DNA of 64,000 nucleotides from JANQPX01 sp965222015 (GCA_965222015.1 CBDCTL010000024.1:1116001-1180000); one strand, 5' to 3'. Numbered from the stretch's first letter, positions 35,091-44,207 are shown. The notes: generated by a model not told the origin, from the sequence alone. A program made the numbers and translations.

Positions 35091-36737
35091 TCAGAGAGCG
35101 CGCGCGCGCTCACGAAGCAGGTTTTTCTGAACCTTGCCGGTCGACGTCTTGGGAAGCTCGGTAACGACGATCGTCTTCGGCGCCTTGAAATGGGCGAGAA
35201 GCTCACGGCAGTGATCGATCAGCACCTGCTCGCTCACCTCCTCGCCGGTTTTCAGCGTGACGAAGGCGCAGGGCGTCTCGCCCCATTTGTCGTCGGGCCG
35301 GGCGACCACCGCCGCTTCCAGCACCGCGGGATGCCGATAGAGGGCCCCTTCGATCTCAATGGAGGAAATATTCTCGCCGCCGGAGATGATGATGTCCTTG
35401 GCGCGGTCCTTGATCTCGACATAGCCGTCCTCGTGCATCACGCCGAGATCGCCGGTATGGAACCAGCCGCCGCGAAAGGCCTTCCCGGTCGCATCGGCGT
35501 CCTTGAGATAACCCTTCATGACGTCGTGGCCGCGCATCATGATCTCGCCGATGGTCTCGCCGTCACGCGGCACCGGAGTCATGCGCTCGGGATCCATCAC
35601 CTCCAGCCCTTCGAGGACGGGATAAGGAACGCCCTGTCGCGCCAGTTTTCGCGCCCGCTCCTCGGTCGAAAGGTCGTTCCAGGCCTCCTGCCAGGCGCAG
35701 ACCGTCGCCGGCCCGTAGACTTCGGTCAGACCGTAGACATGGGTCACGCGGATGCCGAGTTCGTCCATCGCCTGCAGCGTGGCCGCCGGCGGCGCCGAGG
35801 CCGCGGTCATCATCTCGATGTTCTGATCGAATGGCCTGCGTTCGGTTTCGGTCGCGTTGACGATCATGCCCATGACGACAGGTGCGCCGCAGAGATGCGT
35901 CACGCCCTGCTCCTCGAACGCCCGGTAGATTCCGGCGGCGTCGACCTTCCTGAGGCAGACATGGGTGCCCGCCTGCAGGCAGACCGCCCAGGGAAAGCAC
36001 CAGCCATTGCAATGGAACATCGGCAGGGTCCAGAGATAGACCGGATGCATCGGCATGTCCCAGACCAGGATGTCGCCGATGGCGTTCAGATAGGCGCCGC
36101 GATGATGGACCACGACGCCCTTCGGGCGGCCGGTCGTGCCCGAAGTGTAGTTGAGGCCGATCGCCTGCCATTCGTCGTCGGGAAAAAGCGGCTGGAAATC
36201 GGGATCGCCCTCCGCCAGCAGCTGCTCGTAGCTGATATCTCCAAGCCGATCCCCGAGCGCACCCTCCTCCATGTCGACCACGTCGATCACCAGCGGATCC
36301 GCCTTCGCGAGCGCCAGCGCTTCCTCGATCACCGGGCTGAACTCGGTGTCGGTGAGCAGCACCTTGGCCTCGCCGTGATCCAGAATATAAGCGATGGTCT
36401 CCGCTTCGAGCCGGATATTGAGCGCGTTCAGGACCGCGCCCGCCATGGGCACGCCATGGTGCGCCTCCAGCATCGGCGGCGTGTTCGGCAGCATCGCGGC
36501 GACCGTATCGCCCGGCCTGACCCCCCGCCGGGCCAGCGCCGAGGCCAGCCGCCGCGAGCGCTCGCGCAGCGTCCTGTAGTCCGCTCGATAGGAGCCATGG
36601 ACGACGGCAAGCCGATCGGGGAACACGTCGGCGGCCCGTTCGAGAAAGCCGAGCGGCGACAGCGGCGCGTAGTTGGCGGCGTTGCGATCGAGCCCCTGCT
36701 GATAGGGGCTTGTCTCAGGATGCGCCACAAGCTTCAT
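35091..36737 (-). CDS. Acyl-CoA synthetase (AMP-forming, DmdB/medium-chain type)
   Basis: 548 residues. MKLVAHPETSPYQQGL at the start, the P-loop LNYTSGTTGRPKGVVVHHRG (about 180-200), WTLPMFHCNGWCFPWAV, VYGLTEVYGPATVC (motif A5), GWFHTGDLGVMHEDGYVEIKD (adenylation core), DIIISGGENISSIEIE and the C-terminal LPKTSTGKVQK with the catalytic Lys. The FHCNGWCF and YGPAT patterns resemble the DmdB / 3-methylmercaptopropionyl-CoA ligase and related acyl ligases; the true acid is unknown. A GGGAGG ribosome site supports the start at 36737. A perfect inverted repeat sits just upstream. Confidence 0.9.
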   Translation of the reverse strand: MKLVAHPETSPYQQGLDRNAANYAPLSPLGFLERAADVFPDRLAVVHGSYRADYRTLRERSRRLASALARRGVRPGDTVAAMLPNTPPMLEAHHGVPMAGAVLNALNIRLEAETIAYILDHGEAKVLLTDTEFSPVIEEALALAKADPLVIDVVDMEEGALGDRLGDISYEQLLAEGDPDFQPLFPDDEWQAIGLNYTSGTTGRPKGVVVHHRGAYLNAIGDILVWDMPMHPVYLWTLPMFHCNGWCFPWAVCLQAGTHVCLRKVDAAGIYRAFEEQGVTHLCGAPVVMGMIVNATETERRPFDQNIEMMTAASAPPAATLQAMDELGIRVTHVYGLTEVYGPATVCAWQEAWNDLSTEERARKLARQGVPYPVLEGLEVMDPERMTPVPRDGETIGEIMMRGHDVMKGYLKDADATGKAFRGGWFHTGDLGVMHEDGYVEIKDRAKDIIISGGENISSIEIEGALYRHPAVLEAAVVARPDDKWGETPCAFVTLKTGEEVSEQVLIDHCRELLAHFKAPKTIVVTELPKTSTGKVQKNLLRERARAL

Positions 36738-37047
36738 GGGCAACCTCCCTATCGCCGACGACGGAACGCCATCGTCGGCGAGCGAAAACCTGCGCCGCTC
36801 GACATCGACCGGCAAAGGGGAGCTATAGCACGGAACCGGGTCGCTGAGCGGCCGGGCCGGGGTCAGCGAACGGGCCTATGATACGCCCTCTCGTTCTTGC
36901 CGATGGATTTCAGCCGATCTCGAAGACCGGCCGGCATCCCCGGCGCGCCCGCTCTTGGCCGGCGGAGGGAAGAGTATCGAGCGTCCTCGGTATCAGCGCA
37001 AGACCGGTGGCCGCGAGGGCCTTCGGCGATCCTGCGTCCGGGGGGTG
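36738..37047. other. Divergent intergenic region, acyl-CoA ligase / hypothetical gene
   Basis: 310 bases without a supported gene. The only clear structure is the inverted repeat at 36753-36780. GC content matches the genome, and no promoter core was identified. Confidence 0.4.
36753..36780 (-). promoter_or_regulatory. 9-bp inverted repeat next to ribosome site of acyl-CoA ligase
   Basis: CGCCGACGA (36753-36761) and TCGTCGGCG (36772-36780) are exact reverse complements around 10 bases. On the minus strand the repeat ends about 3 bases before the GGGAGG ribosome site, 16 bases before the ATG. It could be a repressor operator or an RNA hairpin controlling translation. Confidence 0.45.
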
Positions 37048-37512
37048 ATGTGGCCGCACGGGGCCTTGGCGTCGCGGACGGCGGATGTCTATAGTCCCTT
37101 TGACTTTTCGAAAGATGCGGGCGGGGCGGTGGTCGACGTCGATGCGCTGGAGCAGCTCCTGATCGAGGCGGCGAGGACGCGCCGAACCCTCGCCTATGGC
37201 GACGTGCTTCGGCATTTCGGCAAGCGGGTCACGCCGATCCGGGTCTACGCGCTTTGCCGCGATCTCGGCGTGGTGTCGGAGCGCAACCGCACCCGCGGCG
37301 AACCCGAACTTGCTGTGCTCGTCGTGCGCAAGAGCGACCGGCTGCCAGGCGAGGGTTTTTTTCACGGCCCCTGGAAGGACGGCCACTATGACGGCCCGGC
37401 GATCGGTCCCGAGGCGCGCGCTTACATCGACGGTCTGACCGAGACGGTGTTCGCCCATTTCGCCGATGAGACCCGGCCGGCCGGTTCGGAGAAGGAGGAA
37501 ACCTCAGCATGA
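37048..37512 (+). CDS. Conserved hypothetical protein upstream of SDR
   Basis: 154 residues from ATG at 37048 (an in-frame start at 36955 is possible). No signal or membrane segment. The central part has a helix-turn-helix-like start (LEQLLIEAARTRRTLAYGDVLRHFG) like the small winged-helix of DUF-type proteins related to MGMT-like DNA-binding folds, then LAVLVVRKSDRLPGEGFF, a pattern seen in small proteins of unknown function in many proteobacteria (sometimes mislabelled as phosphoribosyl enzymes). ATGA overlap with the next gene (37509-37512) implies coupling. Confidence 0.65.
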   Translation: MWPHGALASRTADVYSPFDFSKDAGGAVVDVDALEQLLIEAARTRRTLAYGDVLRHFGKRVTPIRVYALCRDLGVVSERNRTRGEPELAVLVVRKSDRLPGEGFFHGPWKDGHYDGPAIGPEARAYIDGLTETVFAHFADETRPAGSEKEETSA

Positions 37513-38285
37513 GATTCGCGGATCAGACCGTGATCGTGACGGGCGCGGCGGGCGGCATCGGGCGGGCCTGCGCCGAGCGCTTCGCCGGGGAGGGAGCGGC
37601 CGTGGTGGTCGCCGACATCGACCGCGAGGGCGGTGCGAGGACGGCCGCGGACATCGTCGCCGCCGGCGGGCAGGCGATCTTCGTCGAGACCGACGTCGGC
37701 GATGCCGCCTCGGCGAGGGCGCTGGTGGCGGAGACGATCGAGCGCCTCGGCCGGCTGGACGTGCTGGTCAACAATGCGGGCATCATCAAGGCGGCGGACT
37801 TTCTGGAGCTCGACGAGGCGGACTTCGACGCGGTCCTGCGGGTCAATCTGAAGGGTGCTTTTCTGGTCGGTCAGGCCGCGGCCCGGAAGATGGCGGAGGC
37901 CGGCAGGGGCGCGATCGTCAACATGTCATCGGCCAACGCCGTGCTCGCGATCCCGAATCAGGTGCCCTACGTGGTGAGCAAGGGGGCGATGAACCAGCTC
38001 ACCAACGTCATGGCGCTGGCGCTGGCCGACAAGGGGATACGGGTAAACGCGGTCGGTCCGGGCTCGATCATGACGGACATGCTCAAGACCATCATGACCG
38101 ACGAGGCGGCGCGCCAGAAAATCCTCTCGCGCACGCCGCTCGGCCGCTGCGGCGAGCCTGCGGAGATCGCGAGCGTGGTGGCGTTTCTCGCGAGCGACGA
38201 CGCCAGCTACCTGACCGGTCAGTGCGTCTATCCCGATGGCGGCCGGCTCGGCTTGAATTACACCGTGCCTGTCCCCAATAAATAG
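37509..38285 (+). CDS. Short-chain dehydrogenase/reductase (FabG-like)
   Basis: 258-residue classical SDR. Nucleotide-binding TGAAGGIGRAC (about 11-21), NNAGI (about 88-92), the catalytic Ser in NMSSANAVLAI, the Tyr-x3-Lys YVVSKGAMNQ (Tyr about 157), and GPGSIMTDM. The presence of ADIDREG after beta-2 suggests NAD rather than NADP. Substrate unknown; relatives are annotated glucose 1-dehydrogenase or 3-oxoacyl reductase. Translationally coupled to the small hypothetical gene upstream. Confidence 0.9.
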   Translation: MRFADQTVIVTGAAGGIGRACAERFAGEGAAVVVADIDREGGARTAADIVAAGGQAIFVETDVGDAASARALVAETIERLGRLDVLVNNAGIIKAADFLELDEADFDAVLRVNLKGAFLVGQAAARKMAEAGRGAIVNMSSANAVLAIPNQVPYVVSKGAMNQLTNVMALALADKGIRVNAVGPGSIMTDMLKTIMTDEAARQKILSRTPLGRCGEPAEIASVVAFLASDDASYLTGQCVYPDGGRLGLNYTVPVPNK

Positions 38286-38291
38286 AGATAT

Positions 38292-38317
38292 CGGCGGCTG
38301 GCGCCGTCGGATTTTTT
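38292..38317 (+). terminator. Intrinsic terminator after SDR gene
   Basis: Short stem CGGCG-GCTGG-CGCCG (38292-38306) followed, 5 bases later, by a run of six T (38312-38317). It lies 7 bases after the SDR stop. Confidence 0.45.
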
Positions 38318-38458
38318 CGCCGACCGGCGCGAAAGCCCATCCTGACGGCCAAGACTCTTTCCAAAACGGGCGGAAGTCCCTAGAAACACGCCTGTGCGGC
38401 CAGATGTTCCGGCGTCCGCTTGGTGACGACGCCCGCCGGTCGCGCTTAGGAGCACAGA

Positions 38459-39037
38459 ATGGATCGACCCCTCATGCCCAAGGCCACCGCGGTGTGGCTG
38501 GTGGACAACACGACCCTGACCTTCGAGCAGATCGCCAAGTTCTGCGGCCTGCACACGCTCGAGGTGAAAGGCATCGCCGACGGCGAGGTCGGTGCCGGCA
38601 TTCGCGGCCTCGACCCGGTTTCCGGCGGACAGCTGGAGCGCGCCGAGATCGAGCGCTGCGAGAAGGACCCGAAGGCGGAGCTCAAGCTGTCGCGGCCCGC
38701 CGCCGCCGACATCAAGCAGCCCAAGCGCAAGACGCCGCGCTACACGCCGCTCTCCAAGCGTCAGGATCGCCCGGACGCGATCGCCTGGCTCCTGCGCAAT
38801 CATCCCGAGCTCGCCGATCCGCAGATCTGCAAGCTGCTCGGCACCACCAAGAACACGGTGAACGCGGTGCGTGACCGCACCCATTGGAAGAGCCAGGAGA
38901 TCAGGCCGCGCGATCCCGTCATTCTCGGCCTTTGCAGCCAGATCGATCTGGACGCGGCGGTGATCGCCGCGCGCGCGGCGCGGGCGGAGGCCGGCGAAGC
39001 CGTGCCGACGCCGGTCGAGCTCGGCGTCGAGGACTGA
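38459..39037 (+). CDS. trcR: TrcR, cell-cycle transcriptional regulator (DUF1013)
   Basis: 192 residues. MPKATAVWLVDNTTLTFEQI near the N-terminus, FCGLHTLEVKGIADGEV, YTPLSKRQDRPDAIAWLL and HPELADPQICKLLGTTKNTV are all DUF1013/TrcR hallmarks, the latter two forming helix-turn-helix-like segments. In alphaproteobacteria this regulator belongs to the essential cell-cycle control network. Followed 18 bases later by a prolyl-tRNA editing gene. The CtrA-type sites elsewhere in the window fit such a network. Confidence 0.9.
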   Translation: MDRPLMPKATAVWLVDNTTLTFEQIAKFCGLHTLEVKGIADGEVGAGIRGLDPVSGGQLERAEIERCEKDPKAELKLSRPAAADIKQPKRKTPRYTPLSKRQDRPDAIAWLLRNHPELADPQICKLLGTTKNTVNAVRDRTHWKSQEIRPRDPVILGLCSQIDLDAAVIAARAARAEAGEAVPTPVELGVED

Positions 39038-39055
39038 ACGCGGCAGGATCGGACG

Positions 39056-39568
39056 ATGCCCTACGATCGTGAACGGCTGCTCGCCCGGCTGGACGAACTC
39101 GGCATCGCGCACGAGACCGTCGATCATCCCGCCGTGTTCACGGTCGAGGAGGCGGCGGCACATACGGGCCATCTGCCGGGCGGCCATTGCAAAAGCCTGT
39201 TCATGAAGGACAAGAAGGGCGGCCTCTGGCTGCTGGTCTGTCTCGACCGGCGGCGGATCGACATGAACCGCCTCGCCAAGACGGTCGGCTGCCCCAGATT
39301 GTCTTTCGGCAAGCCCGACCTTCTCCTCGAAACCCTCGGCGTGACGCCGGGTTCGGTCACGCCCTTCGCGCTGATCAACGACCCGGACCATCGGGTCCAG
39401 CCCCTTCTCGATCGGGCGATGCTGGATCATGAGCGGCTGAACTACCACCCGCTGACCAACCAGGCGACCACCACCATCGACGCCGGCGATCTCAAACGTT
39501 TCGTCGAGTCCACGGGACATGAGCCACGGGTGCTCGATCTGGACGCGGCGGGTATCGACCAGGCCTGA
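39056..39568 (+). CDS. ProX-type prolyl-tRNA editing protein
   Basis: 170 residues, YbaK/EbsC-fold trans-editing enzyme that hydrolyses mischarged Ala-tRNA(Pro). GHLPGGHCKSLFMKDKKGGLWLL contains the conserved catalytic Lys (split in the Cys-Lys-Ser triad region), followed by RRIDMNRLAKTVG, KPDLLLETLGVTPGSVTPFAL and a C-terminal HPLTNQATTTI. Family assignment is firm; the exact substrate is inferred from the ProX subgroup. Follows trcR closely. Confidence 0.9.
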   Translation: MPYDRERLLARLDELGIAHETVDHPAVFTVEEAAAHTGHLPGGHCKSLFMKDKKGGLWLLVCLDRRRIDMNRLAKTVGCPRLSFGKPDLLLETLGVTPGSVTPFALINDPDHRVQPLLDRAMLDHERLNYHPLTNQATTTIDAGDLKRFVESTGHEPRVLDLDAAGIDQA

Positions 39569-39677
39569 GACCGCAGCACTGCACGTCCCTGCGAAGACAA
39601 GATCTGCCTTGACGTCCCTCTCTTCGCGGGTGAGCCTTTAGACGGACAGCAACCTTCCCGATCGAGGGAGAGGCGCG

Positions 39678-41789
39678 ATGACCGCGGAAACGCCCGCTTC
39701 CGTCTGCCCGCATGATTGCCCGAGCGCCTGCGCTCTCGACGTGGAGCGTCTGGCGGACGGCCGGCTCGGCCGGGTTCGCGGCTCGAGACGGAACGCCTAC
39801 ACTGCAGGCGTCGTCTGCGCGAAGGTCGCGCGCTATGCCGAGCGCTTCCATCATCCGGACCGTCTGGGCGAGCCGCTCTTGCGCGTCGGCGCCAAGGGTG
39901 AGGGACGGTTTCGGCCGATCCCCTGGGACGAGGCGCTGGACCGGGTCGCGGATGCGTTCATGGAGGCTGCCGCCCGGCATGGCAGCGAGGCGGTCTGGCC
40001 TTATTTCTACGCCGGCACCATGGGGCTGGTGCAGCGCGACGGCATTCAGCGCCTTCGCCACGCCATGCGCTATTCCGGCTGGCACGCGACCATCTGCACC
40101 ACGCTTTCCGAAACCGGCTGGAAGGCTGGCTACGGCAAATGCTGGGGCGTGCCGACGGAGGACATGGCCCGATCGGAGCTGGTGGTGATCTGGGGCGGCA
40201 ATCCCGTCTCCACCCAGGTCAACGTCATGACCCATGTCGCGCAGGCGAAAAAGCGAAACGGCGCGAAGCTGGTGGTGATCGATCCCTACCGTACCGGCAC
40301 GGCGCAGCAGGCCGACCTTCACCTGGCCCTTCGTCCGGGCACCGATGGTGCTCTCGCATGCGCGGTCATGCATGTCCTGTTCCGGGACGGCCATGCCGAT
40401 CGAGACTATCTCCGGGACCATGCGGACGACGTCGTCGAACTCGAAGCGCATCTCGAGAGCCGCACGCCGGCCTGGGCGGCCGGGGTCACCGGTCTCGACG
40501 TCGAGGAAATCGAGGCTTTCGCGGCACTCTACGGCGAGACGAAGCGTTCCTATGTCCGCTTCGGCTACGGCTTCACCCGGTCGCGAAACGGCGCTGCCGC
40601 CATGCACGCCGCGAGCGCGCTGCCGATCGTGACCGGCGCCTGGCGGCACCCGGGCGGCGGTGCCCTCTACAGCCAGCGCGATCTCTATCACTGGGACAAG
40701 ACGGTGATCGAAGGGCTGGATCTGGTCGACCCCTCGATTCGTGTGCTCGATCAGTCGCGGATCGGCCCGATCCTGACCGGTGATGTCAGGGATCTCGGCG
40801 ACGGGCCGCCGGTCACGGCGCTTTTGATTCAGAACACCAACCCGATGGACGTGGCGCCGGAACTCGCCAAGGTCCATGCCGGTTTTTCGCGAAAGGATCT
40901 GTTCGTCTGCGTTCATGAGCAGTTCATGACCGAAACCGCGAAGATGGCCGATATCGTCCTGCCGGCGACCATGTTCCTCGAACATGACGACATCTATCAG
41001 GCAGGCGGCCATTCTTCGATCCAGATCGGGAAAAAGCTGTTCGAGCCTTTTCGCGAATGCCGGCCCAATCATTTCGTGATCTGCGAGCTGGCGAAGCGGC
41101 TCGGAGCACCTGCCCATCCCGGCTTCGAGATGACCGAATGGGCGCTGATCGACGATCTGCTGCAGCGGTCCGGCTGGCCCGATGCGGCGACCGTCGACGA
41201 GGCGGGCGGATTCGATGCCATGCCGGACGAGGAGACGGCCCGCTATCGAAACGGCTTTCCGACGGCGACCGGACGCTTTCGCTTCAAGCCGGACTGGGCG
41301 GCGCTCGGTCCCGATCACGCCGTGATGCCGCGCCTTCCCGATCACATGACCCTGATCGACGAGGCGGACGAGACCCGGCCGTTCCGGCTGGTGACCGCTC
41401 CTGCGCGAAATTATCTGAACACCAGCTTCACCGAGACCCCGACCTCGATCGCCAGGGAAAAGCGCCCGACCGTGCTGATCCAGCCGGACGACGCGCGCAG
41501 GCTCGGTGTCCGGGACGGCGATCTCGTCCGTCTCGGCAACGATCTCGGCACGGTTCTCCTGCATGCCGAGCTGGCGGACGGGCAGCAGACCGGCGTGCTG
41601 GTGGTCGAGAGCGTCTGGCCGAACCACGCTTTCGTGGAGGGGATCGGCATCAACGCGCTGACCAGCGCCGATCCCGGCCCGCCGAAGGGCGGTGCGGTCT
41701 TTCACGACACCGCCGTCTGGCTTAGACCAGAAGCCGAGGCGTCGGCCTCGCAAACCAGCGCCGAAGAGGAACGGAAAGTTACGGTATGA
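39678..41789 (+). CDS. Molybdopterin oxidoreductase with 4Fe-4S cluster
   Basis: 703 residues, DMSO-reductase superfamily. N-terminal cluster set CPHDCPSAC ... GVVCAKVARY (Cys at about 10, 14, 18 and 45), then bis-MGD-binding segments (VIWGGNPVSTQVNVM, VIDPYRTGTAQQADLHL, IQNTNPMDVAPE, ADIVLPATMFLEHDDIYQAG) and a C-terminal MGD-binding beta-barrel (VLIQPDDARRLGVRDGDLVRL, WPNHAFVEGIGIN). No twin-arginine signal, so cytoplasmic. No partner electron-transfer subunit lies next to it. Substrate unknown; relatives are annotated as generic formate-type or arsenite-type oxidoreductases. Its stop overlaps the aldolase start. Confidence 0.9.
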   Translation: MTAETPASVCPHDCPSACALDVERLADGRLGRVRGSRRNAYTAGVVCAKVARYAERFHHPDRLGEPLLRVGAKGEGRFRPIPWDEALDRVADAFMEAAARHGSEAVWPYFYAGTMGLVQRDGIQRLRHAMRYSGWHATICTTLSETGWKAGYGKCWGVPTEDMARSELVVIWGGNPVSTQVNVMTHVAQAKKRNGAKLVVIDPYRTGTAQQADLHLALRPGTDGALACAVMHVLFRDGHADRDYLRDHADDVVELEAHLESRTPAWAAGVTGLDVEEIEAFAALYGETKRSYVRFGYGFTRSRNGAAAMHAASALPIVTGAWRHPGGGALYSQRDLYHWDKTVIEGLDLVDPSIRVLDQSRIGPILTGDVRDLGDGPPVTALLIQNTNPMDVAPELAKVHAGFSRKDLFVCVHEQFMTETAKMADIVLPATMFLEHDDIYQAGGHSSIQIGKKLFEPFRECRPNHFVICELAKRLGAPAHPGFEMTEWALIDDLLQRSGWPDAATVDEAGGFDAMPDEETARYRNGFPTATGRFRFKPDWAALGPDHAVMPRLPDHMTLIDEADETRPFRLVTAPARNYLNTSFTETPTSIAREKRPTVLIQPDDARRLGVRDGDLVRLGNDLGTVLLHAELADGQQTGVLVVESVWPNHAFVEGIGINALTSADPGPPKGGAVFHDTAVWLRPEAEASASQTSAEEERKVTV

Positions 41790-42814
41790 TCGATCTTTTC
41801 AGCGATACCCGGACCCTGCCGAGTGCGGAGATGCGCCGCGCCATGGCCGAGGCCGAGGTGGGGGACGAACAGGCGGATCTCGATCCAACCGTGACCGCAC
41901 TCTGCGAGCGGGTGGCCGATCTGCTCGGCAAGGAGAAGGCCGTCTACCTCCCTTCCGGCACCATGTGCAACGAGATCGCCTATCGCGTGCATTGCCGTCC
42001 CGGGGACGAGATCATTCTCCATCGCACCGCGCACGGCATCATCGCCGAGGCTGGCGGGCCCGCCGCTTTGGCGCTCGCGATGCTGCACCCGCTGGACGGC
42101 GAGCGCGGCCAGTTCGGGGTAGAGCAGGTCGAGGCGGCGATCCGCTCCGGTTCGCGCTACGAGCCGCGCTCGCGGCTGGTTTCGATCGAGCAGACCAGCA
42201 ATTGGGGCGGCGGTTCGATCTGGCCGCTTCAGGCAATCCGGGAGATCGGCGGACGCGCCCGAGGCCGCGGGCTCGCCATGCATATGGACGGCGCGCGGCT
42301 GATGAACGCGGTCGTGGAGAGCGGCGTCGAAGCGAAGGTTTATGCGGAGCCCTTCGATTCGCTCTGGCTGGATTTTTCGAAAGGCCTCGGCGCGCCGATC
42401 GGTGCTGTTCTCGCCGGCAGTGCCGACTTCATCCACGAGGCCTGGCGATTGAAGCAGCAGATGGGCGGCGCCATGCGCCAGGCCGGCATCGTCGCCTCGG
42501 CCTGCCTCTACGCTTTGGATCACAATATCGACCGGCTCGCCGAGGACCACGCCAACGCCAGACGCCTGGCGCGTGGTCTTGCCGAACTGCCCGGCGTCGA
42601 TCTCGACCCCGACCGGATCGAAACCAACATCGTCTTCTTCGATCTCGCCGGGACGGCGCCGAGCGCGAGGTCGGTGGCGTCGAGGCTCCTGGAGCAGGGG
42701 GTCCGCATCGGCGCCATGGGCGAGCGACGGATGCGGGCGGTCACCCATCTGAACATCGATGACGCGGCGATCGATCAGGCGCTCGCCGCCATGGCCACGG
42801 CTCTGCGCGCCTGA
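41786..42814 (+). CDS. Low-specificity L-threonine aldolase
   Basis: PLP enzyme cleaving threonine to glycine and acetaldehyde. 342 residues: FSDTRTLPSAEMRRAMAEAE, PSGTMCNEI, the PLP-stacking His in LHRTAHG, the cofactor-binding Asp in MHMDGARLMNA (Asp168) and the Schiff-base Lys in LDFSKGLGAP (Lys199). GGAMRQAGIVASA is also typical. ATGA overlap (41786-41789) with the molybdoenzyme suggests co-expression, although no common pathway is obvious. Confidence 0.92.
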   Translation: MIDLFSDTRTLPSAEMRRAMAEAEVGDEQADLDPTVTALCERVADLLGKEKAVYLPSGTMCNEIAYRVHCRPGDEIILHRTAHGIIAEAGGPAALALAMLHPLDGERGQFGVEQVEAAIRSGSRYEPRSRLVSIEQTSNWGGGSIWPLQAIREIGGRARGRGLAMHMDGARLMNAVVESGVEAKVYAEPFDSLWLDFSKGLGAPIGAVLAGSADFIHEAWRLKQQMGGAMRQAGIVASACLYALDHNIDRLAEDHANARRLARGLAELPGVDLDPDRIETNIVFFDLAGTAPSARSVASRLLEQGVRIGAMGERRMRAVTHLNIDDAAIDQALAAMATALRA

Positions 42815-42820
42815 CATCCG

Positions 42821-42856
42821 GAGGCGATCCCGATCATGCGTGACCGGGATCGCCTC
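42821..42856. terminator. 12-bp hairpin between convergent aldolase and OmpA-domain genes
   Basis: GAGGCGATCCCG (42821-42832) and CGGGATCGCCTC (42845-42856) are exact reverse complements around a 12-base loop, right after the aldolase stop and 19 bases before the end of the opposite gene. Symmetrical, so probably bidirectional. Confidence 0.6.
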
Positions 42857-42874
42857 TGGTCATCACGCCGCCGC

Positions 42875-44059
42875 TCAGCCGAGCGGGTTGGTCTCGATCC
42901 TGACCCGTCTGGAGCTGTCGTTCTCAAGGAAGGACGGCTTCACGTCCAGATCGAAGCCGCTGCCATGGTTCTCGAACCATTCCTCGATCCGCTTTGACCG
43001 TCTTTCCGCGAGCCAGGCGTTGTATCGGGCGGCTTCGCTGGCGGATGCGCCGTCGACGTCCGCAGCGCCGTCGACGCTGGTCTGAAGGCGGAGCACATAG
43101 CTCTTGCCCTTGTCCAGCGTTTTCAGGAGCGCGCGCAGCCGCTCGCCGGCGCCTTTGGGCAGATAGCTGCTGTTGGTCGCGAACACGATGTCTATCGCCT
43201 CGCCGCCCGAAGCCGGGGGGGCGGCATTCTGTTCGGAGGTTCCGCGATCGAGCGCCGCGACCACGGCCTTGCCCGACGAAGCCTCTCCGGCCTCGGGCGC
43301 GGCATCGGATAGACCTTCCGCTCGCGGCGGCGAGGCCGGTATGGGCGCCGTGACCTCCCTGGCCTTGGCTTTGGTCTTGGGCTGGGACGCCTGGACGATG
43401 CTGCGCTCCTCGGACTCGGCGACATTGCCAGGAGAGGGCAGCGGCGCGGATGTGATGGTGCTGGCCGACGGCGCTTCAGGCGCCGTGGCGGACGCGACCT
43501 GATCGGCGGAGCCGCCGCCGAGCGGCTTGTCTTCGCAGTCTTCGCCTGCGGTCAGACGAAAGACCCAGAGCGTGACCCGCGCCTGCCTGACCATGAAGCG
43601 CCAGTCCCAGACGCTGGCGATCGACGTCGCAGGCAGCCCGACTTCGATCAACGCGCCCTGGATCGTATCGGCGCGGGCGCGGGCGAGGCGGTGAATATCA
43701 GCGGTTTCGCGACCGCTGATCTCCTCCTTGCCGACATGGCCGATGACCTGGGCAGTCAGGAAGCAGTCGGTGGCGATGCTGCCCGCGAACTCGTCGAGGG
43801 CGGCCCGGATCGCCTGCTGAGGCGCCACGCCGTCCTCGGGAAACGGCACGGTATGCACCGACACTTCCGCGATGCGGCCATCCTTGAGTACCAGGGGGGT
43901 CGTGGAAAGCGTGCTGCCGATCGATGCCGCGTTCGCCGACGCCGAGCCGATGGCGATGCCGGTCAGCAGCATCGAGCCTGCGATCGCGATCGACATTCTC
44001 AGCCGTCGGAACCGGATGCCGGCATCGAGCGAGCGGTCGCGGTGCGGCAAGGACCTCAT
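42875..44059 (-). CDS. OmpA-domain-like periplasmic/envelope protein
   Basis: 394 residues from MRSLPHR (GGGAG ribosome site). A basic N-terminus and hydrophobic stretch (about 20-45, MSIAIAGSMLLTGIAIGSASA) form a signal peptide. Then comes a domain of unknown type with HTVPFPEDG and LARARADTIQGALIEVGLP (itself OmpA-like: a His-R-x2-RA-x2-I-x2-L pattern), an Ala/Ser/Pro-rich linker, and a C-terminal domain with IVFATNSSYLP, AERRSKRIEEWFENHG and RRVRIE, a divergent OmpA peptidoglycan-binding fold. A perfect CtrA-type box lies about 100 bases upstream. Confidence 0.75.
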   Translation of the reverse strand: MRSLPHRDRSLDAGIRFRRLRMSIAIAGSMLLTGIAIGSASANAASIGSTLSTTPLVLKDGRIAEVSVHTVPFPEDGVAPQQAIRAALDEFAGSIATDCFLTAQVIGHVGKEEISGRETADIHRLARARADTIQGALIEVGLPATSIASVWDWRFMVRQARVTLWVFRLTAGEDCEDKPLGGGSADQVASATAPEAPSASTITSAPLPSPGNVAESEERSIVQASQPKTKAKAREVTAPIPASPPRAEGLSDAAPEAGEASSGKAVVAALDRGTSEQNAAPPASGGEAIDIVFATNSSYLPKGAGERLRALLKTLDKGKSYVLRLQTSVDGAADVDGASASEAARYNAWLAERRSKRIEEWFENHGSGFDLDVKPSFLENDSSRRVRIETNPLG

Positions 44060-44160
44060 TAATCGATCTCCCATGATGCCGGCGCCAGCCGGCCGTCAGT
44101 CCGAGAGCGCTTCGCAACGTTCATCATCGAGACGCTCGGTGACTGACTACACCAAATTGG

Positions 44161-44175
44161 TTAATTTCATATTAA
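44161..44175. promoter_or_regulatory. CtrA-type box upstream of OmpA-domain gene
   Basis: TTAA-TTTCATA-TTAA, a perfect match to the TTAA-N7-TTAA pattern of the cell-cycle regulator CtrA. It overlaps the right end of an 11-base palindrome ACCAAATTGGT (44151-44161). Centred about 110 bases before the ATG at 44059. No other divergent gene would use it. Confidence 0.6.
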
Positions 44176-44207
44176 TGACATCGCTCAAAAGTTGAAGATC
44201 CGTCGAC

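Noticed and set aside
39492..41753. 753-codon minus-strand frame opposite the molybdoenzyme
   Set aside because: Shadow frame without family features.
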